Source of the DNA: Deltaproteobacteria bacterium
GTDB lineage: Bacteria > Desulfobacterota > Dissulfuribacteria > Dissulfuribacterales > UBA3076
Assembly (NCBI GenBank): GCA_030605675.1
Contig: JAUWHV010000031.1
Span: forward strand, 1 to 18,309
DNA length: 18,309 nt
Direction: 5' to 3'
Each line of letters begins with the position of its first letter. Positions within the stretch are counted from its first letter, which is position 1. Shown here one piece after another: positions 7,214-14,420 of the stretch. The notes under the pieces were generated by a model that ran no database searches, was not told where the DNA came from, and saw nothing but the letters and a program-made list of their open reading frames with translations. Both the position numbers and the translations under genes were made by a program.

Positions 7214-7327
7214 ATGAGATGTTTGAAGACCCCAAATAGGCAAACTCAGCCTGCTATATGTAAAAATTGCAGGCGCAAATGTGAACTAGCCGGAAAACGG
7301 CGTGGCTACGGAAAGACTAGGTCCTAG
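7214..7327 (+). CDS. Putative 37-residue basic, four-cysteine small protein
   Basis: An ATG at 7214 is preceded by a strong AAGGAGA site (7202-7208) at good spacing and opens a 37-codon frame ending in TAG. The product contains cysteines at residues 3, 16, 19 and 23 (the core is CKNCRRKC) and is strongly basic, rich in Arg and Lys. Four closely placed cysteines suggest binding of zinc or another metal, possibly with contact to nucleic acid; that is inference, and I do not recognise a named family. It stands alone between the repeat-filled spacer after dxs and the converging zinc-ribbon gene, 19 bases stop to stop. The good ribosome binding site and the cysteine spacing argue that it is real, but an ORF this short can arise by chance. 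Confidence 0.55.
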   Translation: MRCLKTPNRQTQPAICKNCRRKCELAGKRRGYGKTRS

Positions 7328-7346
7328 ATATTGCTGCATACAGGAT

Positions 7347-7610
7347 TCAGAACTCTTCATTATCAAATTCCTCACCCACTGAATAATCTGTTATGTCCTC
7401 CTGCCATCTGCGCCGCTCCTTCCAGTAACCAAATACCAGGGCCAGTGCAGCACCGGCAGTCAGTCCTGCAAAGCCTGCAAAAATCCAATTGGGATAATAT
7501 AAATTATGTTCGCGATCGTTATTCGGTTCAAGCTCTCTGCCACAATACCGGCATACAAGGGCATCTTTTTTAACTCTTTCTTTGCAGTGGGGACATGTTT
7601 TACCTAACAT
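7347..7610 (-). CDS. Zinc-ribbon protein with one membrane segment
   Basis: This is an 87-residue hypothetical protein. The N-terminal 25 residues hold two CxxC knuckles (CPHC at residues 6-9 and CRYC at 20-23), the usual zinc-ribbon pattern. One hydrophobic helix follows at about residues 42-62 (WIFAGFAGLTAGAALALVFGYW), then a charged, acidic tail. The likely form is a small membrane-anchored zinc ribbon; its partner and function are unknown. The ATG at 7610 has AAGGAG at good distance. It is the last gene of the minus-strand block, 31 bases after tsaB, and its stop lies 19 bases from that of the small ORF at 7214. Short proteins of this layout are common and often poorly characterised. Confidence 0.8.
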   Translation of the reverse strand: MLGKTCPHCKERVKKDALVCRYCGRELEPNNDREHNLYYPNWIFAGFAGLTAGAALALVFGYWKERRRWQEDITDYSVGEEFDNEEF

Positions 7611-7638
7611 GGAGATCTCCTTAGCATCTAAAGTGATC

Positions 7639-7659
7639 GGTTCAAGGTTCAGGGTTCAA
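7639..7659. repeat. Heptamer array GGTTCAA x3 at the tsaB 3' end
   Basis: Three units (GGTTCAA, GGTTCAG, GGTTCAA) with exact 7-base period. On the minus strand the array encodes the end of tsaB (NPEP) and supplies its TGA stop. Confidence 0.8.
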
Positions 7660-8370
7660 AGGTTGTAAGCGCAATGCCAGTTTTTTTGCCTCTGCCTCAG
7701 ATGGACGGACATAAATTGGTTTTAATGTCTTAAAATCATCAGGCCTTCTGTCTTTTTGCCACCTGAGCTCTGCCAGGATACCCACAGATGCAGCCCTCAC
7801 ATGGGCCATGTGGGCTGGAACTATAACTGCCCGATCACTCAATCCACGTACAAACACATCCTGATATAACAAAAGGCCGCCTCCGAGCAATAACACCCTT
7901 TGTCCATAAGGCACGAAAGCCGCCAACTCCTCCGGGAAAATGGCCTGATATGGACTTATCTTCTCTAACTCGCCGGAGCTTCCAATCTGGTAGAGGGCTG
8001 TATAAACCTGAGACTTCCTGGCGTCCAGTACCGGGCATACAAAATCCCCCTTGCATGCGATAACATGACTCGCCAGGGCATCAAGGGTCGGAACACCAAT
8101 CAGTGGTAGTCCTAAAGCAAAAGCCAGACCCTTTGCAGTAGCAAGGCCTATTCGAAGCCCGGTAAAGCTACCCGGACCCAGGCTTACAGCAAGAAGACCA
8201 AGGTCAGACCAGTCAGCCCCCAGCCTCTGCATCAACCATTTAATAATGACCATCAATCTTCGGGATTGGGTCTCCTTGCCGGCAAGACCCACTTCCGCCA
8301 CGGGCCGGCCGTCGCGTATCAACGCCACTCCTCCCACGTAGTCAGATGTCTCGATAGACAAGGTAAGCAC
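7642..8370 (-). CDS. tsaB: tRNA threonylcarbamoyladenosine biosynthesis protein TsaB
   Basis: TsaB is the non-catalytic Hsp70-like partner of TsaD in making the t6A37 modification of ANN-reading tRNAs. The sequence shows LTLSIETSDYVGGVALIRDG at the N-terminus, LGPGSFTGLRIGLATAKGLAFALGLPLIGVPTLDALA as the family signature, and a divergent C-terminal half. I set the start at GTG 8370 (242 residues): it begins exactly where family homology begins, with AAGGA nine bases upstream. The longer frame from ATG 8412 would add 14 residues encoded by the dispersed repeat. The ribosome binding site lies inside that 86-bp repeat and the last codons and stop inside a heptamer array, so both ends of the gene touch repeats. 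It is separated from rseP by a 174-base repeat-bearing spacer. Confidence 0.92.
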   Translation of the reverse strand: MLTLSIETSDYVGGVALIRDGRPVAEVGLAGKETQSRRLMVIIKWLMQRLGADWSDLGLLAVSLGPGSFTGLRIGLATAKGLAFALGLPLIGVPTLDALASHVIACKGDFVCPVLDARKSQVYTALYQIGSSGELEKISPYQAIFPEELAAFVPYGQRVLLLGGGLLLYQDVFVRGLSDRAVIVPAHMAHVRAASVGILAELRWQKDRRPDDFKTLKPIYVRPSEAEAKKLALRLQPLNPEP

Positions 8371-8374
8371 AGAT

Positions 8375-8460
8375 CGGCATCCTTCATTCTGTAGTTTACA
8401 CTTTTTCAACATAGACGGATGCCAGCCATTAGCTGTTAGCCATTAGCTATTAGGTAAAAA
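8375..8460 (+). repeat. 86-bp dispersed repeat, copy 2
   Basis: This is the second copy of the 6977-7062 repeat (82 of 86 identical, four substitutions). It lies immediately upstream of the tsaB start, running antisense to tsaB. It includes TTAGCNN heptamers at 8429-8456, and two complementary GCTAANN units follow at 8485-8498. Confidence 0.92.
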
Positions 8461-8514
8461 CTTTGTACAAAAACGGGTTGTTAAGCTAAAAGCTAACGGA
8501 TAATCGCATAATTC

Positions 8515-8542
8515 CTCAATTTTCAATTTTCAATTCCCAATC
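8515..8542. repeat. Heptamer array TTCAATT after rseP
   Basis: The units CTCAATT, TTCAATT, TTCAATT and CCCAATC have a 7-base period and end two bases from the rseP stop. Read on the minus strand the unit is TTGAAAA. Confidence 0.75.
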
Positions 8543-8544
8543 CT

Positions 8545-9621
8545 TCACCCTGAAGGAATGAATCCCAAAAGTCGAGCGATGTCATTGTAAAAAATCACCA
8601 CCATCAGGGCCAGAAGAATAAAAATCCCGACCTGCTGGGCCATTGCTTTTTGCCGCATGGTAAGGGGACGCCTCGTGATGCCCTCTATTGCCAGAAAGGC
8701 CAGATGCCCACCGTCCAGGACAGGTATGGGGAGCAAATTCAGGAACCCTATGTTTACGCTGAGAAGGGCCATAAAGTAGAAAAGATTGAGCATGCCCAGT
8801 TCGGCCTGTTGTCCGGCCATCTGGGCAATCATTATAGGTCCGCCCAGGGTGGAAAGAGGAATTACACGCTCAAATAGTTTCACAATAACCTGTCCCGTGA
8901 GAACTACGAGTTCCCAGGTACGGGAAAATGCCTGCCCAATCGCAGTTAATGGATTTAATTTCTCAATCTCAAAGTCACCTGCTGCTGAAACCCCGATCAT
9001 GGGCACCTTAACTTCTTCACCGAATATGTTTTTAAGCTCATAAATCTTTGGAATAATATCAACCGATACAATAGTCCGGCCCCGTTGTAATGTCAGGACA
9101 ATAGTACTCCCGTCATTGGCCTTGATCGCCCCAGACACCTCTTCCCATCTATGTACTTCACGCCCGTCTATAGCAACTATTCGATCTCCCGCCATTACTC
9201 CTGCCTTCTCGGCAGGAGAACCGGTTTGGACTTCTCCGATACTTGTTAAAATAATAGGGTTTCCATAAACCAGAAATATCACGAAAAAAATAAGCCAGGC
9301 GAAAATAAAATTAAAAACAGGTCCTGCAGCTACCACGAAGGCCCTCTGCCAGGCCGGTTTGTGTGAAAAAGACCATTGCCTTTCCTCCAGAGGTATTTCC
9401 TCATCCGGTTGCTCACCAAGCATCTTTACAAACCCGCCAATAGGAAACGCTGAAATGCAGTAATCCGTTGCTCCGCGCACCACACCACAGACCCTGGGCC
9501 CTATACCCACGGAAAACTTCAAGACCCTGATGCCGAATCCCCTGGCTACAATGAAGTGTCCAAACTCATGGACCAGTATTATGCCGGTAAGTACCAGTAA
9601 AAAAGACCAGACAGTGGTCAT
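8545..9621 (-). CDS. rseP: Site-2 protease, RseP / RIP metalloprotease
   Basis: RseP-type intramembrane zinc metalloproteases cut transmembrane substrates such as anti-sigma factors and leftover signal peptides in the inner membrane. The 358 residues show HEFGH at about residues 18-22 in the first membrane helix (two zinc-binding histidines and the catalytic Glu). A membrane helix follows at about 93-118. There is one PDZ domain (SPAEKAGVMAGDRIVAIDGREVHRWEE) and the third zinc ligand in PVLDGGHLAF near residue 305. E. coli RseP has two PDZ domains and about 450 residues; this is the shorter one-PDZ form seen in many other bacteria. Its ATG overlaps the dxr stop by 4 bases. The usual next gene bamA is absent; tsaB follows instead. 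Confidence 0.95.
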   Translation of the reverse strand: MTTVWSFLLVLTGIILVHEFGHFIVARGFGIRVLKFSVGIGPRVCGVVRGATDYCISAFPIGGFVKMLGEQPDEEIPLEERQWSFSHKPAWQRAFVVAAGPVFNFIFAWLIFFVIFLVYGNPIILTSIGEVQTGSPAEKAGVMAGDRIVAIDGREVHRWEEVSGAIKANDGSTIVLTLQRGRTIVSVDIIPKIYELKNIFGEEVKVPMIGVSAAGDFEIEKLNPLTAIGQAFSRTWELVVLTGQVIVKLFERVIPLSTLGGPIMIAQMAGQQAELGMLNLFYFMALLSVNIGFLNLLPIPVLDGGHLAFLAIEGITRRPLTMRQKAMAQQVGIFILLALMVVIFYNDIARLLGFIPSG

Positions 9622-10787
9622 TTCGATTTCTCCACTATAATCCCTTCGGCTCTCAGCCGTGCCAGGGCATCTGCCTTTAGCACGTCATCAAGATCTCTAA
9701 TATCCTCAACAGGAAAGGCTTCGATCACTTCTCGAACGACTTCCTGTATTGCTGTAAAACTCACGCGTCCCTGAAGAAAGGCATCTACGGCCACTTCGTT
9801 TGCCGCATTGAGGGCCGTGGTAGCAGTCCCTCCCTTCCTTGCCGCATCGTAAGCCAATCCAAGGCATGGAAATTTCTCCAAACGTGGCATCTCAAAGGTA
9901 AGAGAACCTGACTCAATCAGGTCAAGACTTGGAAGATCCAGTTCCAGACGCCTGGGCCAGGCCAGGGCATAGGCTATGGGCACCCTCATGTCCGGAATTC
10001 CCATCTGCGCCAATACAGAACCATCCATGAATTCCACCATGGAGTGTATAATGCTTTGAGGATGAACCACCACGTCTATCCGATCCACAGAAATGTCAAA
10101 AAGCCAGCGGGCCTCTATCACCTCAAGCCCCTTGTTCATCAAGGTAGCTGAATCCACCGATATTTTTGCCCCCATGGACCATTTGGGGTGTCTTACAGCC
10201 TCCTCCGGTGTCACCTTGACAAGCTCGTCTTTATTCCGGTCCTTGAATGGACCACCGGACGCAGTGAGCACTATGCGCCTGACGTCTTCCTTGCGATGCC
10301 CCCTTAGACACTGGAAAATGGCAGAATGCTCGCTGTCTATAGGTATTAATGCAGCCCCCTTTTCTCTTGCAAGAGACGTTACCAGGGAGCCGGCAGTCAC
10401 AAGGGACTCCTTATTGGCAAGGGCAACGTCTTTCCCTGCCTCAAGAGCGGCAAGGGTTGGTATTAGCCCTGCCGCACCTACCATGGCTGATACAACAAGG
10501 TCTGCATCATCAACTGTTGCGACTTCTATATATCCTTCCTTGCCGTAAAGGACCCTGGTATCGGCAAGTCCGGTCATAGATCTGACTTGATCAGCAAGCT
10601 CGGCAGTCATTACGGATACGATCTCAGGCCTGAATTGCCTTATCTGCTCTGCAAGAAGTTCGACGTTTTCTCCGGCAGCAAGGCCATTCACTGAAAACCG
10701 CCCTTTGGAGCGTCTTACAACATCAAGGACTTTTGTCCCAATGGATCCGGTAGATCCCAACAAAGATATGCGCCTGGTTTCTTTCAT
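9618..10787 (-). CDS. dxr: 1-deoxy-D-xylulose-5-phosphate reductoisomerase
   Basis: DXR rearranges and reduces DXP to 2-C-methylerythritol 4-phosphate with NADPH, the second MEP step and the fosmidomycin target. The 389-residue protein begins RRISLLGSTGSIGTKVLDV (NADPH fold). It shows ALANKESLVTAGSL, the metal-binding segment IDSEHSAIFQCL with TASGGPF, VDSATLMNKGLEVIEARWLF, VHPQSIIHSMVEF and a C-terminal NAANEVAV. I chose ATG 10787, which overlaps the cdsA stop by 4 bases (ATGA) and follows AGAAGGG; a longer in-frame start at 10829 would lie well inside cdsA and add 14 unconserved residues. The stop overlaps the rseP start in the same way, so dxr is tightly coupled on both sides. Confidence 0.97.
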   Translation of the reverse strand: MKETRRISLLGSTGSIGTKVLDVVRRSKGRFSVNGLAAGENVELLAEQIRQFRPEIVSVMTAELADQVRSMTGLADTRVLYGKEGYIEVATVDDADLVVSAMVGAAGLIPTLAALEAGKDVALANKESLVTAGSLVTSLAREKGAALIPIDSEHSAIFQCLRGHRKEDVRRIVLTASGGPFKDRNKDELVKVTPEEAVRHPKWSMGAKISVDSATLMNKGLEVIEARWLFDISVDRIDVVVHPQSIIHSMVEFMDGSVLAQMGIPDMRVPIAYALAWPRRLELDLPSLDLIESGSLTFEMPRLEKFPCLGLAYDAARKGGTATTALNAANEVAVDAFLQGRVSFTAIQEVVREVIEAFPVEDIRDLDDVLKADALARLRAEGIIVEKSK

Positions 10788-11602
10788 CTGATCAAAATCC
10801 CTTCTATCCTGCACAAGGACAGGATCCAATACAGGAAAGGAGATGCCAACAGCACCGCATCTACCCTGTCTAAGATACCTCCATGCCCGGGGAGTATGCT
10901 ACCTGAATCTTTGACACCGGCAGAACGTTTGACCATTGATTCAACCAGGTCCCCCACCTGACCGACTGCTCCAATGACCAGCGCCAGGGGCACCAAGACC
11001 CTTAGGTCAATTTCCTTTAAGAGCACAAACCACAAAAAAAAGGCCGCTATGGCATTTAAAACCAGCCCTCCTGCAGCTCCCTCAACTGTCTTTCCCTTGC
11101 TCACATTGGGGCATAACTTGTGTCTTCCAATACCTTTGCCTACATAATAGGCCCCGGCATCACCACAAAAGACCGTTACCAGAAGAAACAGGACCCACTC
11201 CTTCCCCATGGGCAGGTAACGCAAGAGCCCCAAATGGGCCGCGCATACACCTACATATGCTATCCCCATGAAAAATGTTGCCCAGTTCCATGAGGCATTG
11301 GACCACCTGCTGTATGAAACAAGAAACAATAAAGCACTTCCAAGCAAGGCCATGTAAACAGCAGGAACTATAAATTCGGGATTGCCCCACAACAAGACAG
11401 AAAACAAGGGAAACAGTCCGAGCATAACCCCAAAGCCCTGTATTACCCCACGCCCTGGAAAACAAATTGTAAAGTACTCGTACAAACAAAAAGCTGTTGC
11501 TCCCAGGAGCACCAAGTCGAAAGGCTTTCTCCCGCCCCACCAGAGCACAATGAAAAGTAAGGGGCCCAGGGCCGCCGCAGTTAAAAGCCTTTGGCGGTGC
11601 AT
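10784..11602 (-). CDS. cdsA: Phosphatidate cytidylyltransferase
   Basis: CdsA makes CDP-diacylglycerol from phosphatidate and CTP in the inner membrane, the branch point to all major phospholipids. The 272 residues contain about seven hydrophobic segments and the C-terminal family signature VKRSAGVKDSGSILPGHGG, followed by ILDRVDAVLLASP. The central VFCGDAGAYYVGKGIGRHKLCPNVSKGKTVEGAAGG carries the conserved acidic and K-T-x-E-G residues. The ATG overlaps the end of uppS by 22 bases and has no obvious ribosome binding site, suggesting that its translation depends on uppS. The stop overlaps dxr by 4 bases. Confidence 0.95.
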   Translation of the reverse strand: MHRQRLLTAAALGPLLFIVLWWGGRKPFDLVLLGATAFCLYEYFTICFPGRGVIQGFGVMLGLFPLFSVLLWGNPEFIVPAVYMALLGSALLFLVSYSRWSNASWNWATFFMGIAYVGVCAAHLGLLRYLPMGKEWVLFLLVTVFCGDAGAYYVGKGIGRHKLCPNVSKGKTVEGAAGGLVLNAIAAFFLWFVLLKEIDLRVLVPLALVIGAVGQVGDLVESMVKRSAGVKDSGSILPGHGGILDRVDAVLLASPFLYWILSLCRIEGILIR

Positions 11603-12339
11603 GATTCGGAATGCTGTTCGTTAGTCAACCCAAAACGACGTTCCCTTTTCTGATACTCGAAAAGGGCCTTAAAGAGCTCCTCTTTGTCAAAATCCGGCCA
11701 GAGAACAGGAGTGATATAGAACTCTGAATATGCTGACTGAAAAAGGAGAAAGTTGCTGAGCCTGTTTTCTCCACTTGTGCGAATAAGAAGATCAGGATCA
11801 GGAAGCCCGGCTGTATCAAGGTTTGAAGCAAACATGGCTTCGTCTATATCTTCCGGGTTCAGGGTTCCTGAAAGACATTTCTGCGCGAGACGCCTGACTG
11901 CCCCTACTATCTCTGCTCTGCCTCCATAGCTCAAGGCGAGGTTAAGAATCATAGCAGTATTGGAAGAGGTCCTCTCAATGGTGTCCAGAAGACAGGTCCT
12001 GACCCGTTCAGGAAGGCGGTCGATTTGTCCAATGGCCCGAAGAGAGATCTGATTCCCGAGCATTTCATCAAGCTCGCTCTTCAGATAATCATACAGGAGA
12101 TCCATTAAGGCACTCACCTCTGCCCTGGGACGACCCCAGTTTTCCTGTGAAAATGCATACAAGGTCAAAACAGGTATATTTAACTCTCTACATAGACGGA
12201 CTGTAGAACGTACGGTCTTTACCCCCTGCCTGTGGCCCATGATCCTGGGGAATGCTCGACGCTTGGCCCACCTGCCGTTACCGTCCATAATGATGGCAAC
12301 GTGTCTTGGCAGCCGAATGAGGTCTGAAGGCTTGACCAT
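11581..12339 (-). CDS. uppS: Undecaprenyl diphosphate synthase (cis-prenyltransferase)
   Basis: UppS adds eight IPP units in cis to farnesyl diphosphate, giving the C55 carrier for cell-wall and O-antigen synthesis. The N-terminal motif HVAIIMDGNGRWAKRR contains the Mg2+-binding aspartate; GHRQGVKTVR and TLYAFSQENWGRP follow. The C-terminal block PDLLIRTSGENRLSNFLLFQ with AYSEFYITPVLWPDF is diagnostic. The start is ambiguous. ATG 12339 gives 252 residues but its GGAG lies 14 bases away. TTG 12351 overlaps the frr stop by 4 bases, in the style of this operon, but has GGAG only two bases away. The product of ispA, in this same window, would be its primer substrate. Confidence 0.95.
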   Translation of the reverse strand: MVKPSDLIRLPRHVAIIMDGNGRWAKRRAFPRIMGHRQGVKTVRSTVRLCRELNIPVLTLYAFSQENWGRPRAEVSALMDLLYDYLKSELDEMLGNQISLRAIGQIDRLPERVRTCLLDTIERTSSNTAMILNLALSYGGRAEIVGAVRRLAQKCLSGTLNPEDIDEAMFASNLDTAGLPDPDLLIRTSGENRLSNFLLFQSAYSEFYITPVLWPDFDKEELFKALFEYQKRERRFGLTNEQHSESCTAKGF

Positions 12340-12347
12340 TTTTTTTA

Positions 12348-12905
12348 TCAAAACTCCAGTATCTCTTTCTCCTTATCGGCAATAATCCCTTCTACCTTCT
12401 TGATGTGATCGTCAGTTACCTTCTGAACCTCATCCTGGAGTTTGAAGAGATCATCCTCTGAGATCTCCTTGGCTTTTTTCCGGCCCTTCAGACGTTCAAT
12501 GGCATCCCTTCGCACATTCCGAATTGCCACCTTGCATTCCTCGCCCATCTTTTTTACCAGTTTGACCAATTCCTTTCTACGTTCCTCTGTCAAGGGTGGT
12601 ACATTCACCCTGATGATCTTGCCGTCATTGCTGGGAGTGAGGCCAAGATCGGACTTAAGAATGGCCTTTTCAATATCTACCAGGATCTTGATATCCCAAG
12701 GCTGTATGGACAAAAGGCGACTCTCCGGTATGGCAACAGAAGCCACCTGGTTAAGGGGCATAAAAGTTCCATAGTAATCGACATTGATCCCTTCCAGTAA
12801 GGCAGCAGAAGCTCTTCCGGTTCGTACACGGGAAAGGTCCCGTTCAAAGACACCAATAGCCTTGTCCATCTTACCGCTCGCCTCTTTAATCACTGTTTTT
12901 TTCAT
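12348..12905 (-). CDS. frr: Ribosome recycling factor
   Basis: RRF works with EF-G to split the post-termination ribosome. The 185-residue length is exactly typical. The sequence contains FERDLSRVRTGRASAALLEGINVDYYG in the first helix and hinge, then PESRLLSIQPWD and IRVNVPPLTEERRKELVK of domain I, and ends in a long helix (LQDEVQKVTDDHIKKVEGIIADKEKEILEF). Its start lies 20 bases inside the end of pyrH and its stop lies next to the uppS start, so it is embedded in a translationally coupled run. No unusual residues were seen. Confidence 0.98.
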   Translation of the reverse strand: MKKTVIKEASGKMDKAIGVFERDLSRVRTGRASAALLEGINVDYYGTFMPLNQVASVAIPESRLLSIQPWDIKILVDIEKAILKSDLGLTPSNDGKIIRVNVPPLTEERRKELVKLVKKMGEECKVAIRNVRRDAIERLKGRKKAKEISEDDLFKLQDEVQKVTDDHIKKVEGIIADKEKEILEF

Positions 12906-13644
12906 TTTCAGTCACCCCCTCAACTATTGTACCAACCTTCTCACCTTTCACAGCCCGTTCTATATTGCCAGGGATCTGCATGTTAAACACAATTACCGGA
13001 AGACCTGCGTCCTTAGCCAGAGATATGGCAGCAACATCCATGATCTTAAGATCCTTTTCAAGGACATCCTGGTAGGTCAGGCGATCATACTTCTTCGCGT
13101 CAGGAGCGACCTTTGGGTCCTTGTCGTAGACACCGTCCACCCTTGTGGCCTTGAAAAGGACATCGGCATTTATCTCAAGGGCCCTGAGGGCCGCTGCGGT
13201 ATCGGTAGTGAAGAAGGGATTTCCCGTCCCTGCGGCAAATATGACTACCCTACCCTTCATCAAATGATTAAGGGCCCTTCCCCTGATGAATGGCTCTGCA
13301 ATTCGCCCTATCTCTATGGCTGAGAGCACCCTCACCTGGACCCCGTGCCTGTTTAAGGCATCCTGAAGGGCCAGGGAATTCATAACCGTGGCAAGCATGC
13401 CCATCTGATCGGCGGCTGTCCTGTCCATCCCCTGGGCAGAACCGGCAATCCCCCTGAAGATATTTCCTCCCCCTACGACCAATCCGATCTCCACACCCAG
13501 TCCATGGACCTGAGCAATTTCACGGGCAAGGACATCCATGACTGCGGGAGATATCCCATAAGGCACATCCCCCAGCAGGGCCTCACCGCTGAGCTTCAGT
13601 AAAATGCGACTATAGCCCGATGATCCTTGTGTGGTTTTAGTCAT
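12886..13644 (-). CDS. pyrH: UMP kinase
   Basis: Bacterial UMP kinase phosphorylates UMP to UDP; it belongs to the amino-acid kinase fold, unrelated to eukaryotic UMP/CMP kinases. The 252 residues show RILLKLSGEALLGD (phosphate-binding lysine), GLVVGGGNIFRGIAG, MDRTAADQMGMLATVMNSLALQDAL, and KATRVDGVYDKDPK near the nucleotide site. Its ATG shares one base with the tsf stop (TAATG), and its 3' end overlaps frr by 20 bases. The C-terminal extension GVTENEKNSD is short and charged. The rpsB-tsf-pyrH-frr order is widely conserved in bacteria. Confidence 0.97.
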   Translation of the reverse strand: MTKTTQGSSGYSRILLKLSGEALLGDVPYGISPAVMDVLAREIAQVHGLGVEIGLVVGGGNIFRGIAGSAQGMDRTAADQMGMLATVMNSLALQDALNRHGVQVRVLSAIEIGRIAEPFIRGRALNHLMKGRVVIFAAGTGNPFFTTDTAAALRALEINADVLFKATRVDGVYDKDPKVAPDAKKYDRLTYQDVLEKDLKIMDVAAISLAKDAGLPVIVFNMQIPGNIERAVKGEKVGTIVEGVTENEKNSD

Positions 13645-14249
13645 TATTCCGCTTCCACCCCGACCTGGAACCGTGCAAAGCGCCTGACACTGATATTTTC
13701 ACCCATCTTGGCAATCAGCTCATTCAAAAGGTCCTGGATAGTTATGTCCGGGTTCTTTACAAAGGGCTGCTCAAGCAGGCACACTTCCTTATAGAATTTT
13801 TCAATGCGACCATTAATAATCTTTTCAATTATGTTATCCGGCTTGCCGGACTCCTCAGCCTGTTTGCGAAAAATCTCCTTCTCCTTCTCTATAAGCTCCG
13901 TAGGAGTATCTTCACGTTTTATGCAAACAGGATTGATGGCTGCAACATGCATGGCCACGTCTCTGGCAAACTGGACAAACTGATCAGTCTTTGCCACGAA
14001 ATCCGTTTCACAATTGACCTCAACCATAACACCAAGCTTGTTACCGGCATGAATATAACACTGGACAGCGCCCTCGGAAGTTGACCGCCCTGCCCTCTTG
14101 GCGGCAACGGAAAGCCCCTTCTGACGCAGCCAGTCAACGCTTTTCCCCATATCTCCATCGCACTCCTGAAGAGCCTTCTTGCAATCCATCATACCTGCCT
14201 TGGTCCGTTCCCTGAGTTCTTTGACCATTGCAGCAGTAATCTGTGTCAT
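13644..14249 (-). CDS. tsf: Elongation factor Ts, short form
   Basis: EF-Ts exchanges GDP for GTP on EF-Tu. The first 40 residues form the UBA-like domain that contacts EF-Tu (VKELRERTKAGMMDCKKAL, then LRQKGLSVAAKRAGR). The core motif VNCETDFVAKTDQFVQFARDVAMHVAA follows, with a C-terminal segment ISVRRFARFQVG. At 201 residues it is much shorter than the E. coli protein (about 280), implying one core subdomain rather than two, as in Thermus-type EF-Ts. I see no frameshift, so the short form is native. The ATG has a strong GGAGG. It is separated from rpsB by an unusually long, repeat-filled spacer of 334 bases, but is fused to pyrH by a one-base overlap. Confidence 0.97.
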   Translation of the reverse strand: MTQITAAMVKELRERTKAGMMDCKKALQECDGDMGKSVDWLRQKGLSVAAKRAGRSTSEGAVQCYIHAGNKLGVMVEVNCETDFVAKTDQFVQFARDVAMHVAAINPVCIKREDTPTELIEKEKEIFRKQAEESGKPDNIIEKIINGRIEKFYKEVCLLEQPFVKNPDITIQDLLNELIAKMGENISVRRFARFQVGVEAE

Positions 14250-14292
14250 TATATTAATCCTCCAATTTAATTCTGATTACGCGTTGCAAAAG

Positions 14293-14377
14293 AGCTGAAA
14301 GCCTGAAGCTGAAAGCCTGAAGCTGAAAGCTGAAAGGGGCTGATTTCGATAGCTTTTTGAGCTTTGACCTTTGAGCT
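14293..14377. repeat. Heptamer arrays AGCTGAA x6 and TTGAGCT x3
   Basis: Six units at 14293-14334 alternate mainly between AGCTGAA and AGCCTGA with strict 7-base spacing. A second array at 14357-14377 reads TTGAGCT, TTGACCT, TTGAGCT. Both lie in the tsf leader, between rpsB and tsf, and have no coding potential that I can support. Confidence 0.8.
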
Positions 14378-14384
14378 AATTTCC

Positions 14385-14410
14385 GCGCCTTCGCGTGAGT
14401 CTCTTATTAC
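14385..14410 (+). repeat. 26-bp direct repeat downstream of rpsB
   Basis: This segment matches 15725-15750 at 25 of 26 positions in the same orientation (it contains GCGTGAGTCTCTTATTAC), so the rpsB gene is bracketed by direct copies. The second copy is part of the right arm and flank of the large inverted repeat at 15673-15739; here the left arm is missing. Confidence 0.8.
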
Positions 14411-14420
14411 TAATTTGAGC

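Noticed and set aside
8371..8412. 14-residue N-terminal extension of TsaB from ATG 8412
   Set aside because: It is encoded by the dispersed repeat, has no homology to TsaB, and GTG 8370 has a well-placed ribosome binding site.
10093..10548. 151-codon open frame antisense to dxr
   Set aside because: Low-complexity Ser/Ala/Arg composition opposite a conserved gene; a shadow frame.
10788..10829. Longer dxr start inside cdsA
   Set aside because: ATG 10787 gives the 4-base overlap typical of this operon and begins the conserved NADPH-binding fold.
13644..14249. EF-Ts considered truncated
   Set aside because: N- and C-terminal segments are both present and in frame; the short one-core form is known in other bacteria.
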